Shown: one piece after another, positions 7,983 through 18,391 of the stretch
How positions within the stretch are numbered: the first letter of the stretch is position 1
Layout of the letters: every line of letters starts with the position of its first letter
Assembly: GCA_963709295.1 (NCBI GenBank)
Contig: CAVPVW010000002.1
Coordinates: forward strand, 124,001-188,000
Source of the DNA: JBGPQJ01 sp963709295
Lineage (GTDB): Bacteria; Chloroflexota; Anaerolineae; Anaerolineales; Villigracilaceae
Direction: 5' to 3'
Length of the DNA stretch: 64,000 nt
The notes under the pieces: model-generated
The model's input: the letters and a program-made list of their open reading frames with translations, nothing else
The model's database searches: none
Told to the model about the DNA's origin: nothing
Translations under genes and position numbers: made by a program

Positions 7983-8612
7983 CTAACCCAATTGGGTCTC
8001 CAGAACTTCCAATGTCTTCACGGGCATGACCACTTTATCGAAGCTGAGCAAGTCGCGGACATTGATGTAACCAGCCATGAGCACCTTAGCGTCCTCGATG
8101 TTATTGGTGGCACGCGTAACCTTATCGTACTCAACCGACTTTTCAGGAATAAGGACCAGGGCGGTGGAAGTTCCCACCAACTTGGACAGGGATTCAGCCA
8201 TCAGCTTGGTCTTGGGCTCAGCCAGGATCAATTCGTCCACAAGAATGATGCCTGCATCGGTTGCCTTGACGGTCAAGGCCGACCGGAGCGCGGCACGGCG
8301 CATCTTGAGCGGCATGCGCTGTGTATACTTGCGGGGGTGCGGGGTGTGGATTCGGCCACCACCCACCCACTGCGCAGCCCGGGTGGAACCCTGGCGAGCG
8401 CGGCCGGTGCCTTTTTGTTTCCACGGTTTCTTACCGCCGCCGGAAACTTCTCCGCGAACCTTGGTCTGATGTGTGCCGAGGCGGGCATTCGCCATCTGGC
8501 GAATAAAGGCCTGATGCATCAGGTCCTTGTTGATTGGGGCTTCGAAGAGCGCGGCGGGTAATTCCTTTTTGCCGACCTTCTCGCCTTTCATGTTGAAAAT
8601 ATCAACTTTCAT
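7983..8612 (-). CDS. rplD: 50S ribosomal protein L4
   Basis: L4 lines the exit tunnel; in several bacteria it also represses its own operon by binding an RNA leader. The 209-residue product begins MKVDIFNMKGEKVGKKELP and has the tunnel loop (RARQGSTRAAQWVGGGRI). I chose ATG 8612 rather than 8633 because it matches the family N-terminus and has GGGAG about ten bases upstream. The structured stretch ahead of rplC in this operon is a candidate L4 target, which is inference only. Confidence 0.96.
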   Translation of the reverse strand: MKVDIFNMKGEKVGKKELPAALFEAPINKDLMHQAFIRQMANARLGTHQTKVRGEVSGGGKKPWKQKGTGRARQGSTRAAQWVGGGRIHTPHPRKYTQRMPLKMRRAALRSALTVKATDAGIILVDELILAEPKTKLMAESLSKLVGTSTALVLIPEKSVEYDKVTRATNNIEDAKVLMAGYINVRDLLSFDKVVMPVKTLEVLETQLG

Positions 8613-8643
8613 AGTAATCGTGCTCCCATTCATCGCGAAGCAG

Positions 8644-9273
8644 CTACTGCTTCCGCGCCTCTTTGATCATGACCATGCTGCCTTTGGGACCAGGAACAGC
8701 CCCGTTGACGGCGATCAGGTTGCGGTCGGCATCCACCAGGATAACCTTCAGGTTCTGGGCGGTGACGCGGTCGGTGCCCATATGACCGGGTCCGCGTGAA
8801 CCCTTGTAGACACGACCCGGAGTAGTACCCGCGCCGTGTGAGCCTGGAGCCCGCTGACGATCCGACTGACCATGGGTCGCTTGACCACCTTTGAAGTGGT
8901 AGCGTTTGACCGCACCGGCAAATCCCTTGCCTTTGCTGGTGCCGATCACATCCACATGTTCTCCGGCGGCAAACACATCCACCTTGACCGTGTCGCCAAC
9001 TTTGACTTCGGGGGTTTTGGTGCGAAACTCGCGCAAAAAACGCAGGGGAGGCAACTCATTGGTCTTGAGGTGTCCCAGCTCACCGCCGGTAAGGCGTTTG
9101 GGATTGACCTCGCTGAAACCGAGCTGCACCGCCGAATAACCATCGCGTTCCGGTTGGCGCACCTGTGTGACATAACAAGGCCCAGCTTCGATGATGGTGA
9201 CCGCATGCGCGGAGCCATTCTCATCGAAGATCTGGGTCATACCGATCTTCTTTCCTATCAGCCCTTTCAACAT
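8644..9273 (-). CDS. rplC: 50S ribosomal protein L3
   Basis: L3 initiates large-subunit assembly and reaches towards the peptidyl transferase centre. The 209-residue product starts MLKGLIGKKIGMTQIFDENG and contains the signature VDVIGTSKGKGFAGAVKRYHF. ATG 9273 has GGAG nine bases upstream; a start six codons earlier is less likely. Unlike its neighbours it is preceded by about 190 non-coding bases with several potential hairpins (see separate entry). Confidence 0.97.
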   Translation of the reverse strand: MLKGLIGKKIGMTQIFDENGSAHAVTIIEAGPCYVTQVRQPERDGYSAVQLGFSEVNPKRLTGGELGHLKTNELPPLRFLREFRTKTPEVKVGDTVKVDVFAAGEHVDVIGTSKGKGFAGAVKRYHFKGGQATHGQSDRQRAPGSHGAGTTPGRVYKGSRGPGHMGTDRVTAQNLKVILVDADRNLIAVNGAVPGPKGSMVMIKEARKQ

Positions 9274-9291
9274 CTCGGTTTTCTCCTTCAA

Positions 9292-9479
9292 AAAGTTTAT
9301 TTGAGACTGTCAACCTGGGCTTAGGTTGCATCATCTCCTGGCAGTGAAGTCAATCGGCCTGCTGCGACTCGCTGTATCGTGGAGTCCACGCACAGAACCG
9401 TTCTTGCACTGTCCCATCCAGACTGACTGGCCTGACCGATTGTACTCGTCAGACCAGTTAGGTGAACAGACGAAATAGT
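9292..9479 (-). other. Structured untranslated region between rpsJ and rplC
   Basis: This is the only large gap inside the ribosomal operon. Read on the minus strand it can form at least three hairpins: an 11-bp stem at 9426-9458 (ACTGGTCTGAC with GTCAGGCCAGT, one G-U pair), a 5-bp CGTGG/CCACG hairpin at 9378-9390, and a 6-bp CAACCT/AGGTTG hairpin at 9311-9328. I see no convincing open frame and no U-run. It may be a ribosomal-protein autoregulatory leader, a processing site or an internal promoter region. The function is inferred from position only. Confidence 0.5.
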
Positions 9480-9788
9480 TTAGATTTTAATCTCGATATC
9501 CACACCCGCCGGTAAGTTCAACCGCATGAGCATATCAATGGTCTTCGAATTGGGGTCGAGCACGTCGATCAACCGATTGTGCGTGCGGACCTCGAAATGC
9601 TCGTGAGAGTCCTTATCGATAAATGCAGAGCGACGTATTGTAAACCGTTCTATCTTGGTTGGCAAGGGTACGGGACCCACCACTTGGGCACCGCTGCGCT
9701 CCGCTGTCTCCACAATCCGTTTGGCGGATTGATCAAGGACGCGGTGGTCGTACGCTTTGAGGCGGATGCGAATTTTCTGTTTGGTCAT
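9480..9788 (-). CDS. rpsJ: 30S ribosomal protein S10
   Basis: S10 is part of the small-subunit head and also the NusE transcription factor. The 102-residue product begins MTKQKIRIRLKAYDHRVLDQ and ends with PAGVDIEIKI. It follows tuf by eight bases, so the str and S10 clusters are joined in one unit. Downstream is the unusual 190-base gap before rplC. Confidence 0.98.
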   Translation of the reverse strand: MTKQKIRIRLKAYDHRVLDQSAKRIVETAERSGAQVVGPVPLPTKIERFTIRRSAFIDKDSHEHFEVRTHNRLIDVLDPNSKTIDMLMRLNLPAGVDIEIKI

Positions 9789-9796
9789 TTTATATC

Positions 9797-10996
<1,200 letters not shown>

Positions 10997-11035
10997 AGAA
11001 TAATCTCCTTCTCAATAATGAACGAGTGAATGGTT

Positions 11036-13107
11036 TTATTTTTTCAAAATTTCCTGTGCAACCGCTTCGTTCACAGGGGCGTAATGATTGAATTCCATCG
11101 AAAAGACACCGCGGCCTTGAGTGGCAGAACGCAACTCGGTGGCGTAACCGAACATTTCAGCCAGCGGGACCATGGCATTGACTGCCTGGGCATTCCCAGG
11201 GCGCATTTCCATGCCCTGGATCATTCCACGGCGGCTGTTGATCTGCCCCATGACATCACCCAGATACTCTTCAGGTGCCACAACTTCAACTTTCATGATG
11301 GGCTCAAGCAGGACGGGTGCCCCGCGTTGAACACCTTCCTTGAAGGCAAATGTGGCAGCCATTTTAAACGCCATTTCATTGGAGTCAACTTCGTGAAATG
11401 AGCCATCAAAAAGGTTGACCTTGAGGTCCACCACCGGGTAGCCAGCAAGCACGCCGCTTTCGGAGGCTTCCTTGATACCTTTTTCGATCGCGGGGATGTA
11501 CTCGCGTGGAATCGTACCGCCGACAATATCGTTTTCAAAAACAACACCGCTTCCCCGCTCACCAGGCTCCAAGGAGATGACCACATGGCCATACTGCCCA
11601 TGACCGCCAGTTTGTTTGGCATACTTGTAATTGACTTTATCCACCTTGCGCGTAATGGATTCGCGATAGGCCACCCGCGGGCGGCCGACATTCGCCTGGA
11701 CTTTGAATTCGCGCATCATCCGGTCAACAAGAACATCCAGGTGGAGCTCGCCCATGCCCGAAATGATCGTCTGTGAAGTGTTTTCATCCGAGCGGACTCG
11801 GAATGTCGGGTCTTCTTCAGACAGTTTCCGCAAGGCTTCGCCCATTTTTTCCTGGTCTGCGGAGGTCTTGGGTTCGATAGCCACCGAGATGACAGGTTCA
11901 GGGAAGGTGATATTCTCAAGTGCGATATTCTTGTTATTGCACAATGTATCGCCGGTGAACGTGTCCTTGAAACCCAAAGCCGCGGCAATATCCCCAGCGA
12001 GGACTTCGGTGATGTCCTCACGCCGGTCAGCATACATACGGATCAATCGTCCGATACGTTCGCGCTTGCCCTTGGTCGAGTTATTGACCATGTTTCCCTG
12101 GGTGATAGTTCCGGAATAGACCCGGAAATACGCCAGACGGCCAACATAAGGATCCGTCACAATTTTGAAAACGAGGGCGCTCAATGGCGCACCGTCCTCG
12201 GCGGGAAGTTCGATGACTTTATCAGGGTGATCTATTTCCGTTGCCTTGACCGGAGGAATATCAGAAGGTGAAGGAAGGTAATCCACCACCGCATCCAGCA
12301 GGGGCTGAACCCCTTTATTCTTTAAAGAACTGCCGCAAAAGACAGGGGTTGCCTTGCTCAATAAGACCGCTTGCCGAAGGGCTGATTTAAGTTCGTCATT
12401 GGAAATTTTTTCGCCTTCAAGATACTTGAGGGTCAATGCGTCATCGGTTTCAGCAACCTTCTCAATCATCGCGTGACGCATCTCTTCAGCCTGGGTGAGG
12501 AGATCCGCAGGGATCTCGGCATATCGCGGTTCACGCCCCAGTTCATCCTCAAAGTAGATCGCCTGCATGGCAAGAAGGTCAATCATCCCTTTGAAGTTGG
12601 CTTCACTTCCAATCGGGATCTGCAGGGGAATGGGATTCGCACCCAAGCGCTGCTTGATGGACTCAATCGTGCGCTCAAAAGAAGCGCCTACCCGGTCCAT
12701 CTTGTTCACAAAACAAATCCGGGGGACACCATAACGATCCGCCTGACGCCAAACCGTCTCAGACTGAGGTTCGACACCTTGGACCGCATCAAATACAACA
12801 ACACCTCCATCCAGCACACGCAAGGAGCGCTGGACCTCGGCGGTAAAGTCGATATGACCCGGCGTATCAATAACATTGATCTGATAGCCGTTCCATTCAG
12901 CAGAAACAGCAGCGGACACAATCGTAATTCCGCGTTCGCGCTCCTGCACCATCCAGTCGGTAACCGTGGTCCCGTCGTCCACTGAGCCGATCCGATGCGT
13001 TTTACCAGTATAGAAAAGAATACGCTCGGTGGTGGTAGTCTTTCCGGCGTCAATATGGGCGATAATACCGATATTCCGGTATTTTTCGAGGGGAAATTAC
13101 GAGGCAT
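11036..13107 (-). CDS. fusA: Translation elongation factor G (one-base deletion near the start)
   Basis: EF-G is the GTPase that drives translocation. The ATG at 13107 reads MPRNFP and then leaves the frame; one base later the sequence reads LEKYRNIGIIAHIDAGKTTTT (P-loop AHIDAGKT) and continues unbroken to the C-terminus at 11036. One C missing from the run at about 13091-13095 (CCCC for expected CCCCC) would repair it, giving 690 residues, the normal EF-G length. Other motifs are RGITI, DTPGH and NKMD. An essential gene with a single homopolymer slip points to a sequence error. Confidence 0.95.
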
Positions 13108-13136
13108 TAACAGTTACCTTTTTTCACACGATCCGA

Positions 13137-13604
13137 TTAAACCCGGTAGTGCGAGAAAGCGCGGTTGGCTTCCGCCATCTTGTGGGCTTCTTCGCGCTTG
13201 CGGATGGCCGAACCCTGGTTGGTGGCGGCATCCATCAACTCGCCGGCCAGCTTCTCAGGGAACGATTTGCCCGCGCGTGCACGGGCAGCTTCCATAATCC
13301 ATCGCAGGGACAGAGTTAAGCGCCGGTCTGCAGGGACTTCCATGGGGACCTGATAGGTCGCCCCACCCACGCGCCGCGGGCGGACTTCCATGAGCGGACC
13401 GACATTTTTCAAAGCCAGATCGTATATTTCGAGGGCAGGCTTTCCAGTCTTTTCCTGGATGATATCAAGGGTTTCATACATGAGACGGGTGGCTGTGCTT
13501 TTCTTACCGCGCTGCATCATGTGATGAATCAAGGTCTGAACTGAAATACTGTTGTATTTCAGATCTGGGGACATGGGGCGAACTTCGGGTGAACCTCTGC
13601 GCAT
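13137..13604 (-). CDS. rpsG: 30S ribosomal protein S7
   Basis: S7 is a primary 16S rRNA-binding protein of the small-subunit head; in E. coli it regulates the str operon. The 155-residue product begins MRRGSPEVRPMSPDLKYNS and has the conserved NVGPLMEVRPRRVGGATYQVP. Its position between rpsL and fusA is standard. Confidence 0.97.
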   Translation of the reverse strand: MRRGSPEVRPMSPDLKYNSISVQTLIHHMMQRGKKSTATRLMYETLDIIQEKTGKPALEIYDLALKNVGPLMEVRPRRVGGATYQVPMEVPADRRLTLSLRWIMEAARARAGKSFPEKLAGELMDAATNQGSAIRKREEAHKMAEANRAFSHYRV

Positions 13605-13649
13605 TCTGTTACTCCATTTACAAAATCAAACCACGGGTATGGAAATAGC

Positions 13650-14066
13650 CTACTTGGGGCGCTTGGCGCCGTACTTCGAACGACCCTGGCGGCGCTTGGC
13701 AACGCCAGTGGTATCCAGGGATCCGCGCACGATATGGTAACGCACACCGGGCAGGTCCTTGACGCGGCCGCCGCGAACAAGAACTACAGAGTGTTCCTGA
13801 AGCTGGTGACCTTCACCTGGAATGTAAGCCGTCACTTCGATTAGATTGGTCAAGCGCACACGGGCGATCTTGCGCAGGGCGGAGTTCGGCTTCTTGGGGG
13901 TCATCGTGCGGACCACGGTACACACGCCGCGCTTCTGAGGAGCACCCAACGCCTGCCGAACACGGCGCTGCTTGTACGAGTTATAGGTGTACTGCAAAGC
14001 TGGTGCCTTGCTCTTAACCTTTTTGGATTGACGACCTTTACGTATCAATTGATTAATTGTTGGCAC
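13650..14066 (-). CDS. rpsL: 30S ribosomal protein S12
   Basis: S12 is in the decoding centre; changes in its conserved lysines give streptomycin resistance elsewhere. The 138-residue product has TPKKPNSALRK and the loop with PGVRYHIVRG. Translation starts at GTG 14066, with GGAGG six bases upstream. It is the first gene of the long ribosomal operon: a good promoter and a 127-base leader precede it. rpoC, which usually lies just upstream, is absent. Confidence 0.97.
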   Translation of the reverse strand: MPTINQLIRKGRQSKKVKSKAPALQYTYNSYKQRRVRQALGAPQKRGVCTVVRTMTPKKPNSALRKIARVRLTNLIEVTAYIPGEGHQLQEHSVVLVRGGRVKDLPGVRYHIVRGSLDTTGVAKRRQGRSKYGAKRPK

Positions 14067-14118
14067 TTTTCGCCTCCGAAAAACTTATGAAACCAATTTA
14101 CTTTTTCCGTCAAGAAAC

Positions 14119-14147
14119 GAGGCCATCATGGATTCAGCGATGGCCTC
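14119..14147 (-). terminator. Hairpin in the rpsL leader, downstream of rpoB
   Basis: There is a perfect 9-bp inverted repeat (GAGGCCATC with GATGGCCTC, 11-base loop). On the minus strand it is followed by GTTTCTT, a weak U-tract. It lies downstream of both the rpoB stop and the rpsL promoter. It could end rpoB transcription, attenuate the rpsL operon, or both. Confidence 0.5.
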
Positions 14148-14199
14148 ATTTGTCGTGCGCATATAGGGTCAAGCAACCAAATATGGACAGCGAAGGGCA

Positions 14200-14228
14200 A
14201 TTCTAGCACAATGCTAGTGGAGCGTCAA
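14200..14228 (-). promoter_or_regulatory. Sigma-70-type promoter of the rpsL ribosomal operon
   Basis: On the minus strand TTGACG (14223-14228) and TAGAAT (14200-14205) are separated by exactly 17 bases. The predicted transcript would start near 14193 and carry a leader of about 127 bases before rpsL. The promoter lies just downstream of the rpoB stop. Confidence 0.75.
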
Positions 14229-14244
14229 GGAAGATGCATCCCTT

Positions 14245-17200
14245 TCATCGACGATCTCGATCAATCTTCTCACCCAAACCAAGCAGACCTGTCTCGAGCC
14301 TGGGTGGATGAATTTTCTCTTCATCTTTTCCGAAGCGAACCACGTCTCCGCCTTCACCAACGGCTTCCACCGCCAGACCAAGACTCTGCAGCTCCTTCAC
14401 CAGAACCCTGAATGAAGCGGGGATGCTTGGTTCTTCAATAGGCTCGCCTTTAACGATAGCCTCGTATGTGTTGACGCGGCCTTGAACATCGTCGGATTTA
14501 ACTGTGAGCATTTCCTGAAGAGTGTAGGCAGCACCATAAGCCTCAAGCGCCCACACTTCCATTTCACCGAAGCGCTGACCGCCAAACTGGGCTTTACCAC
14601 CAAGGGGTTGTTGGGTGACGAGAGAGTATGGACCTGTGGACCGGGCGTGAACTTTATCCTCGACAAGGTGGTGGAGCTTGAGAATGGTCATAACTCCGAC
14701 AGTGACCGGCTGGTCATACGCCGATCCAGATTTTCCATCCCGCAGGATTTGCTTCCCCAATGTGGGCATCGGGGCGCCGGTCTCGAGCATCACCTCATGT
14801 GATTTCTCATCAAGCTTGGAGTTCGCAACTTTCTCGACTCCCATCGATTTCAGCCACAACTTTAAACAGGCCTGGATGGCATTCCGATCGCGCTCCGCGC
14901 GATCGCCGGTTTCGCCGATCTCATAAGCCAGGATGTCATCCGGTTCATAATCATTCTCCCGCAGCCATTCTTCGGCAGTGGCGCGGCGGGCATAATCCAC
15001 ATCGCTAGCCATGCGGTAAACATCATAGCCCTGATCGCCAAGCCACCCTTCCAGGTAAAGTCTGCGGACTTCTTCATCATCTTCGATGTTGTTTGGATCA
15101 TAATCCTGTTCTTTGATCCATTCCCAGGCTAGTTTTCCAGCCTCGATCCAAGCATGGTCCACGATCCAGGCTCGGGCAAGTTCTGCCTCGATCTCGGATT
15201 CCTTGGCACCGTCGAAGACGGGTGTAATGGCGCGGTATCCCAATCGCCTGGCCGCCCACCCAAGATGGACTTCCAACACCTGGCCGATGTTCATACGACC
15301 GGGCACACCCAGCGGATTGAGGATGATGTCCACAGGCGTACCATCTTCGAGGAAGGGCATATCCTCCACCGGCACAACCTTGGAGACGACGCCCTTATTC
15401 CCATGACGGCCTGCCATCTTGTCCCCGGCGGTGATCTTGCGGCGCTGGGCGACTGAAACACGGACCATCATGTCCACACCGGGCGATAGATCCGAATTGT
15501 CATCGCGCGTGAAGACCTTCACATCGACGACTTTTCCACGTTCACCATGCGGCATGCGCAGGGAGGTATCTTTTACGTCACGTGATTTCTCACCGAATAT
15601 CGCACGCAGAAGGCGTTCTTCAGGTGTTAATTCCTTTTCACCTTTGGGGGTGATTTTCCCGACCAGGATATCATTTGGACTTACTTCAGCGCCGATACGG
15701 ATAATCCCGTTCTCGTCGAGATCCTTAATGGCATCTTCACCGACATTGGGAATATCGCGTGTAATTTCTTCAGGGCCAAGTTTTGTATCCCGCGCTTCCA
15801 CTTCATATTTCTCAATATGAACGGATGTAAAGCGGTCATCCTGAACCAGCCGCTCTGAGATCAAAATTGCATCTTCGAAATTTCCGCCTTCCCATGAAAG
15901 GAAAGCGATGACCACATTTTGACCCAGTGCCAGCTCGCCGCTCTCGGTGGATGAGGAGTCCGCGATGATATCACCCTTTTTAACGATTTGTCCCTTGGTC
16001 ACCGCGGGTCTCTGGTCGATGCAGGTGGATTGGTTGGACCGCTGGTATTTCCTCAACTGGTATTGGTGGTTGGTCCCATCCTTCTCACGGATGACAATAT
16101 CCTTGCCGGTTACGGAGACGACTTCGCCTTTTTCCTCGGCGATCACCACCTGGCCGGAATCAAGCGCAGCATGGTATTCCATGCCCGTCGACACCAGTGG
16201 AATTTCGGGGCGGATAAGCGGCACGGCCTGCGCCTGCATGTTCGAGCCCATCAACGCGCGGTTGGCGTCATCATGCTCGAGGAAGGGAATCAGCGCAGCG
16301 CTGATTCCCACAACCTGATGCGGTGCGACATCCATATAATCCAATTGATCGGGCAAATAGAATTGGAAGCCGGAATGGTAGCGGCACGAAATACGCTCAT
16401 TCTTAAATTCGGCCTCTTCGGTCAATGGCGCATTGGCCTGGGCGATCACAAACTTATCTTCAGCGTCTGCCGAAAGGTACTCCATGGTTTCAGAGACATA
16501 TGGCGTAACCAATATCTCTCTTCCCAGCTTGGCCATTTTCTTGGCGTGCTTTGCCTCAATGCGATTCCCTTTTTTCAGGATGAGTTCGCCGTCTTTGTTT
16601 TTTACATCCTCACGGAGTTCCCGCCCGACCAATTCCTCGTCTTTGCTGGCCATGGATTTCACCACCCGGCGGTAGGGAGTTTCAATGAAGCCATATTCGT
16701 TCACACGCGCAAAACAAGCCAGTCGGCCAATCAAACCGATGTTCGGACCTTCAGGGGTCTCGATCGGGCAGATGCGGCCATAATGCGAGTGATGGACGTC
16801 CCGGACGTCAAAGCCGGCGCGCTCCCTGCGTAGACCGCCAGGGCCCAGCGCGGACAAAGTGCGCTTGTGTCGGAGCTCAGCCAAAGGATTGGTCTGATCC
16901 ATAAATTGTGAAAGCTGGCTGGAGCCGAAAAATTCGCGCAATGCCGCAACCACCGGACGGATATTCACCAGTGTGACAGGCGAGAGCTGCTCCTGATCAC
17001 GGATGGACATGCGTTCCTTGATGACACGTTCCATACGGCGGAGACCGATGCGCAGTTTGTTCTGAATCAACTCACCCACTGTCTTGACTCGCCGGTTGCC
17101 GAGATGATCGATATCGTCAGGCGGTTCGACTCCGTTGTTGATCAGGATCATCCGTCTGACCAACCGGATAATGTCATCCTTGGAGACGGTGCGGTGCGGA

Positions 17201-18144
17201 ATGGGGATTTTCAAATCGAGTTTCTGATTCAGCTTGTAGCGGCCCACGCGTTCGAGGTCATAATGACGTTGATCGAAGAGTTGTTCCTGAAGGAACTGCC
17301 GGGCATTCTCCAACGTTGCAGGATCGCCAGGGCGCATCTTCTTAAAGAACTCGATCAATGCCGCTTCAGATAATTTCTTGTGGCCACCCAGGTCCCATTC
17401 CGGTTCCTGTCGCAGGGTGGAGGCGATGAACATTCTTTCGGGGTTGTTGTCGATATCCTGGAAGATGGAAATCAATTCTTCATCGGATCCATGCACCAGG
17501 CGGGAATTCTTTGTCCCATCGTCAACGGCTGCCAGAGCCCGAAGGAAAACCGTGATCGGTACAGTGCGTTTGCGGTTGAACTTTAAGATGATGTAATCGC
17601 TCTTGCGGGTTTCAAACTCCATCCACGCCCCGCGATCAGGGATAAGCTTGGCCATTGCGAGTTGGCGTCCGGTCGCGCGATCGGTGGGAGCTTCAAAGTA
17701 AACACCGGGGGAACGGATCAATTGCGAAACCACCACACGCTCGGTACCATTGATAATGAAGGTACCCTTGTCGGTCATCTCAGGGAAATCACCGAGGAAG
17801 ATGTCCTGCTTGATGGGGTCGGGGACATCGGGTCCAGCCAGGAGGACGGAAACATACAACGGGCTGGAATAGGTGAGGTCCCTTTCGACACATTCTTCAA
17901 TGGTGTGCTTGGGTTCACCAAACCAATATTTGAGTCCCCACTGCTGGGATTCCGGGCCGCGGCTCGGGAAGTATAGTTTCATCCCCTTGTTGTACGACTC
18001 AATGGGAGAGATCTCGTTGAACAGATCAGCGAGGCCTTCACGCTTAAGTCGTTCAAAGGAATCAAGTTGTACTTCTATTAGATTGGGTAGATCGAGGGTT
18101 ACTGAAATTCGCGCGTAATTTTTTCGGGGCAACGCAGACGTCAT
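14245..18144 (-). CDS. rpoB: DNA-directed RNA polymerase subunit beta, standing alone
   Basis: This is the beta subunit of the core polymerase. The 1299-residue frame is intact from MTSALPRKNYARISV to the C-terminal region (GGKAQFGGQRFGEMEVWALE, then PASFRVLVKELQSLGL). The rifampicin region SQLSQFMDQTNPLAELRHKR-TLSALGPGG keeps the usual sensitive-type Asp, His and Ser. Between the FDGA and LRDG motifs, at about residues 990-1120, there is an insertion of over 100 residues rich in Trp and acid residues, with a repeated EW-x2-E-x-DY-x-P pattern. rplJL is not upstream and rpoC is not downstream. It has its own promoter and SD (AGGAG, six bases from ATG). Confidence 0.98.
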   Translation of the reverse strand: MTSALPRKNYARISVTLDLPNLIEVQLDSFERLKREGLADLFNEISPIESYNKGMKLYFPSRGPESQQWGLKYWFGEPKHTIEECVERDLTYSSPLYVSVLLAGPDVPDPIKQDIFLGDFPEMTDKGTFIINGTERVVVSQLIRSPGVYFEAPTDRATGRQLAMAKLIPDRGAWMEFETRKSDYIILKFNRKRTVPITVFLRALAAVDDGTKNSRLVHGSDEELISIFQDIDNNPERMFIASTLRQEPEWDLGGHKKLSEAALIEFFKKMRPGDPATLENARQFLQEQLFDQRHYDLERVGRYKLNQKLDLKIPIPHRTVSKDDIIRLVRRMILINNGVEPPDDIDHLGNRRVKTVGELIQNKLRIGLRRMERVIKERMSIRDQEQLSPVTLVNIRPVVAALREFFGSSQLSQFMDQTNPLAELRHKRTLSALGPGGLRRERAGFDVRDVHHSHYGRICPIETPEGPNIGLIGRLACFARVNEYGFIETPYRRVVKSMASKDEELVGRELREDVKNKDGELILKKGNRIEAKHAKKMAKLGREILVTPYVSETMEYLSADAEDKFVIAQANAPLTEEAEFKNERISCRYHSGFQFYLPDQLDYMDVAPHQVVGISAALIPFLEHDDANRALMGSNMQAQAVPLIRPEIPLVSTGMEYHAALDSGQVVIAEEKGEVVSVTGKDIVIREKDGTNHQYQLRKYQRSNQSTCIDQRPAVTKGQIVKKGDIIADSSSTESGELALGQNVVIAFLSWEGGNFEDAILISERLVQDDRFTSVHIEKYEVEARDTKLGPEEITRDIPNVGEDAIKDLDENGIIRIGAEVSPNDILVGKITPKGEKELTPEERLLRAIFGEKSRDVKDTSLRMPHGERGKVVDVKVFTRDDNSDLSPGVDMMVRVSVAQRRKITAGDKMAGRHGNKGVVSKVVPVEDMPFLEDGTPVDIILNPLGVPGRMNIGQVLEVHLGWAARRLGYRAITPVFDGAKESEIEAELARAWIVDHAWIEAGKLAWEWIKEQDYDPNNIEDDEEVRRLYLEGWLGDQGYDVYRMASDVDYARRATAEEWLRENDYEPDDILAYEIGETGDRAERDRNAIQACLKLWLKSMGVEKVANSKLDEKSHEVMLETGAPMPTLGKQILRDGKSGSAYDQPVTVGVMTILKLHHLVEDKVHARSTGPYSLVTQQPLGGKAQFGGQRFGEMEVWALEAYGAAYTLQEMLTVKSDDVQGRVNTYEAIVKGEPIEEPSIPASFRVLVKELQSLGLAVEAVGEGGDVVRFGKDEEKIHPPRLETGLLGLGEKIDRDRR

Positions 18145-18218
18145 TTGTCTCTCCTGGCATTGTCAGCAGACAAAAAAATAACAACCTTCGCGCGAACACT
18201 GCGCGATGGCGAAACAAT

Positions 18219-18248
18219 ATTATATACCCATTTATACACGAAGGTCAA
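18219..18248 (-). promoter_or_regulatory. Sigma-70-type promoter of rpoB
   Basis: On the minus strand TTGACC (18243-18248) and TATAAT (18219-18224) are 18 bases apart, about 75 bases upstream of the rpoB start. The leader then contains a small GC-rich inverted repeat (18189-18205) and a T7 run (18172-18178) some ten bases further on. This is too loosely spaced to call an attenuator. The whole 18145-18391 gap is the divergent control region of rpoB and the MFS gene. Confidence 0.7.
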
Positions 18249-18391
18249 GCAGCAATATTCAAATATTTCGTATAACATGCCCGGAAAGAGAGCTTGAAAC
18301 GCAGAGAAAATCCATGTTGATTTGATAATGCCGTATCTCTGTTTTTATGCTATTCTATATGGAAATCCACGCAGCTCTTTCTGGAGGACAA

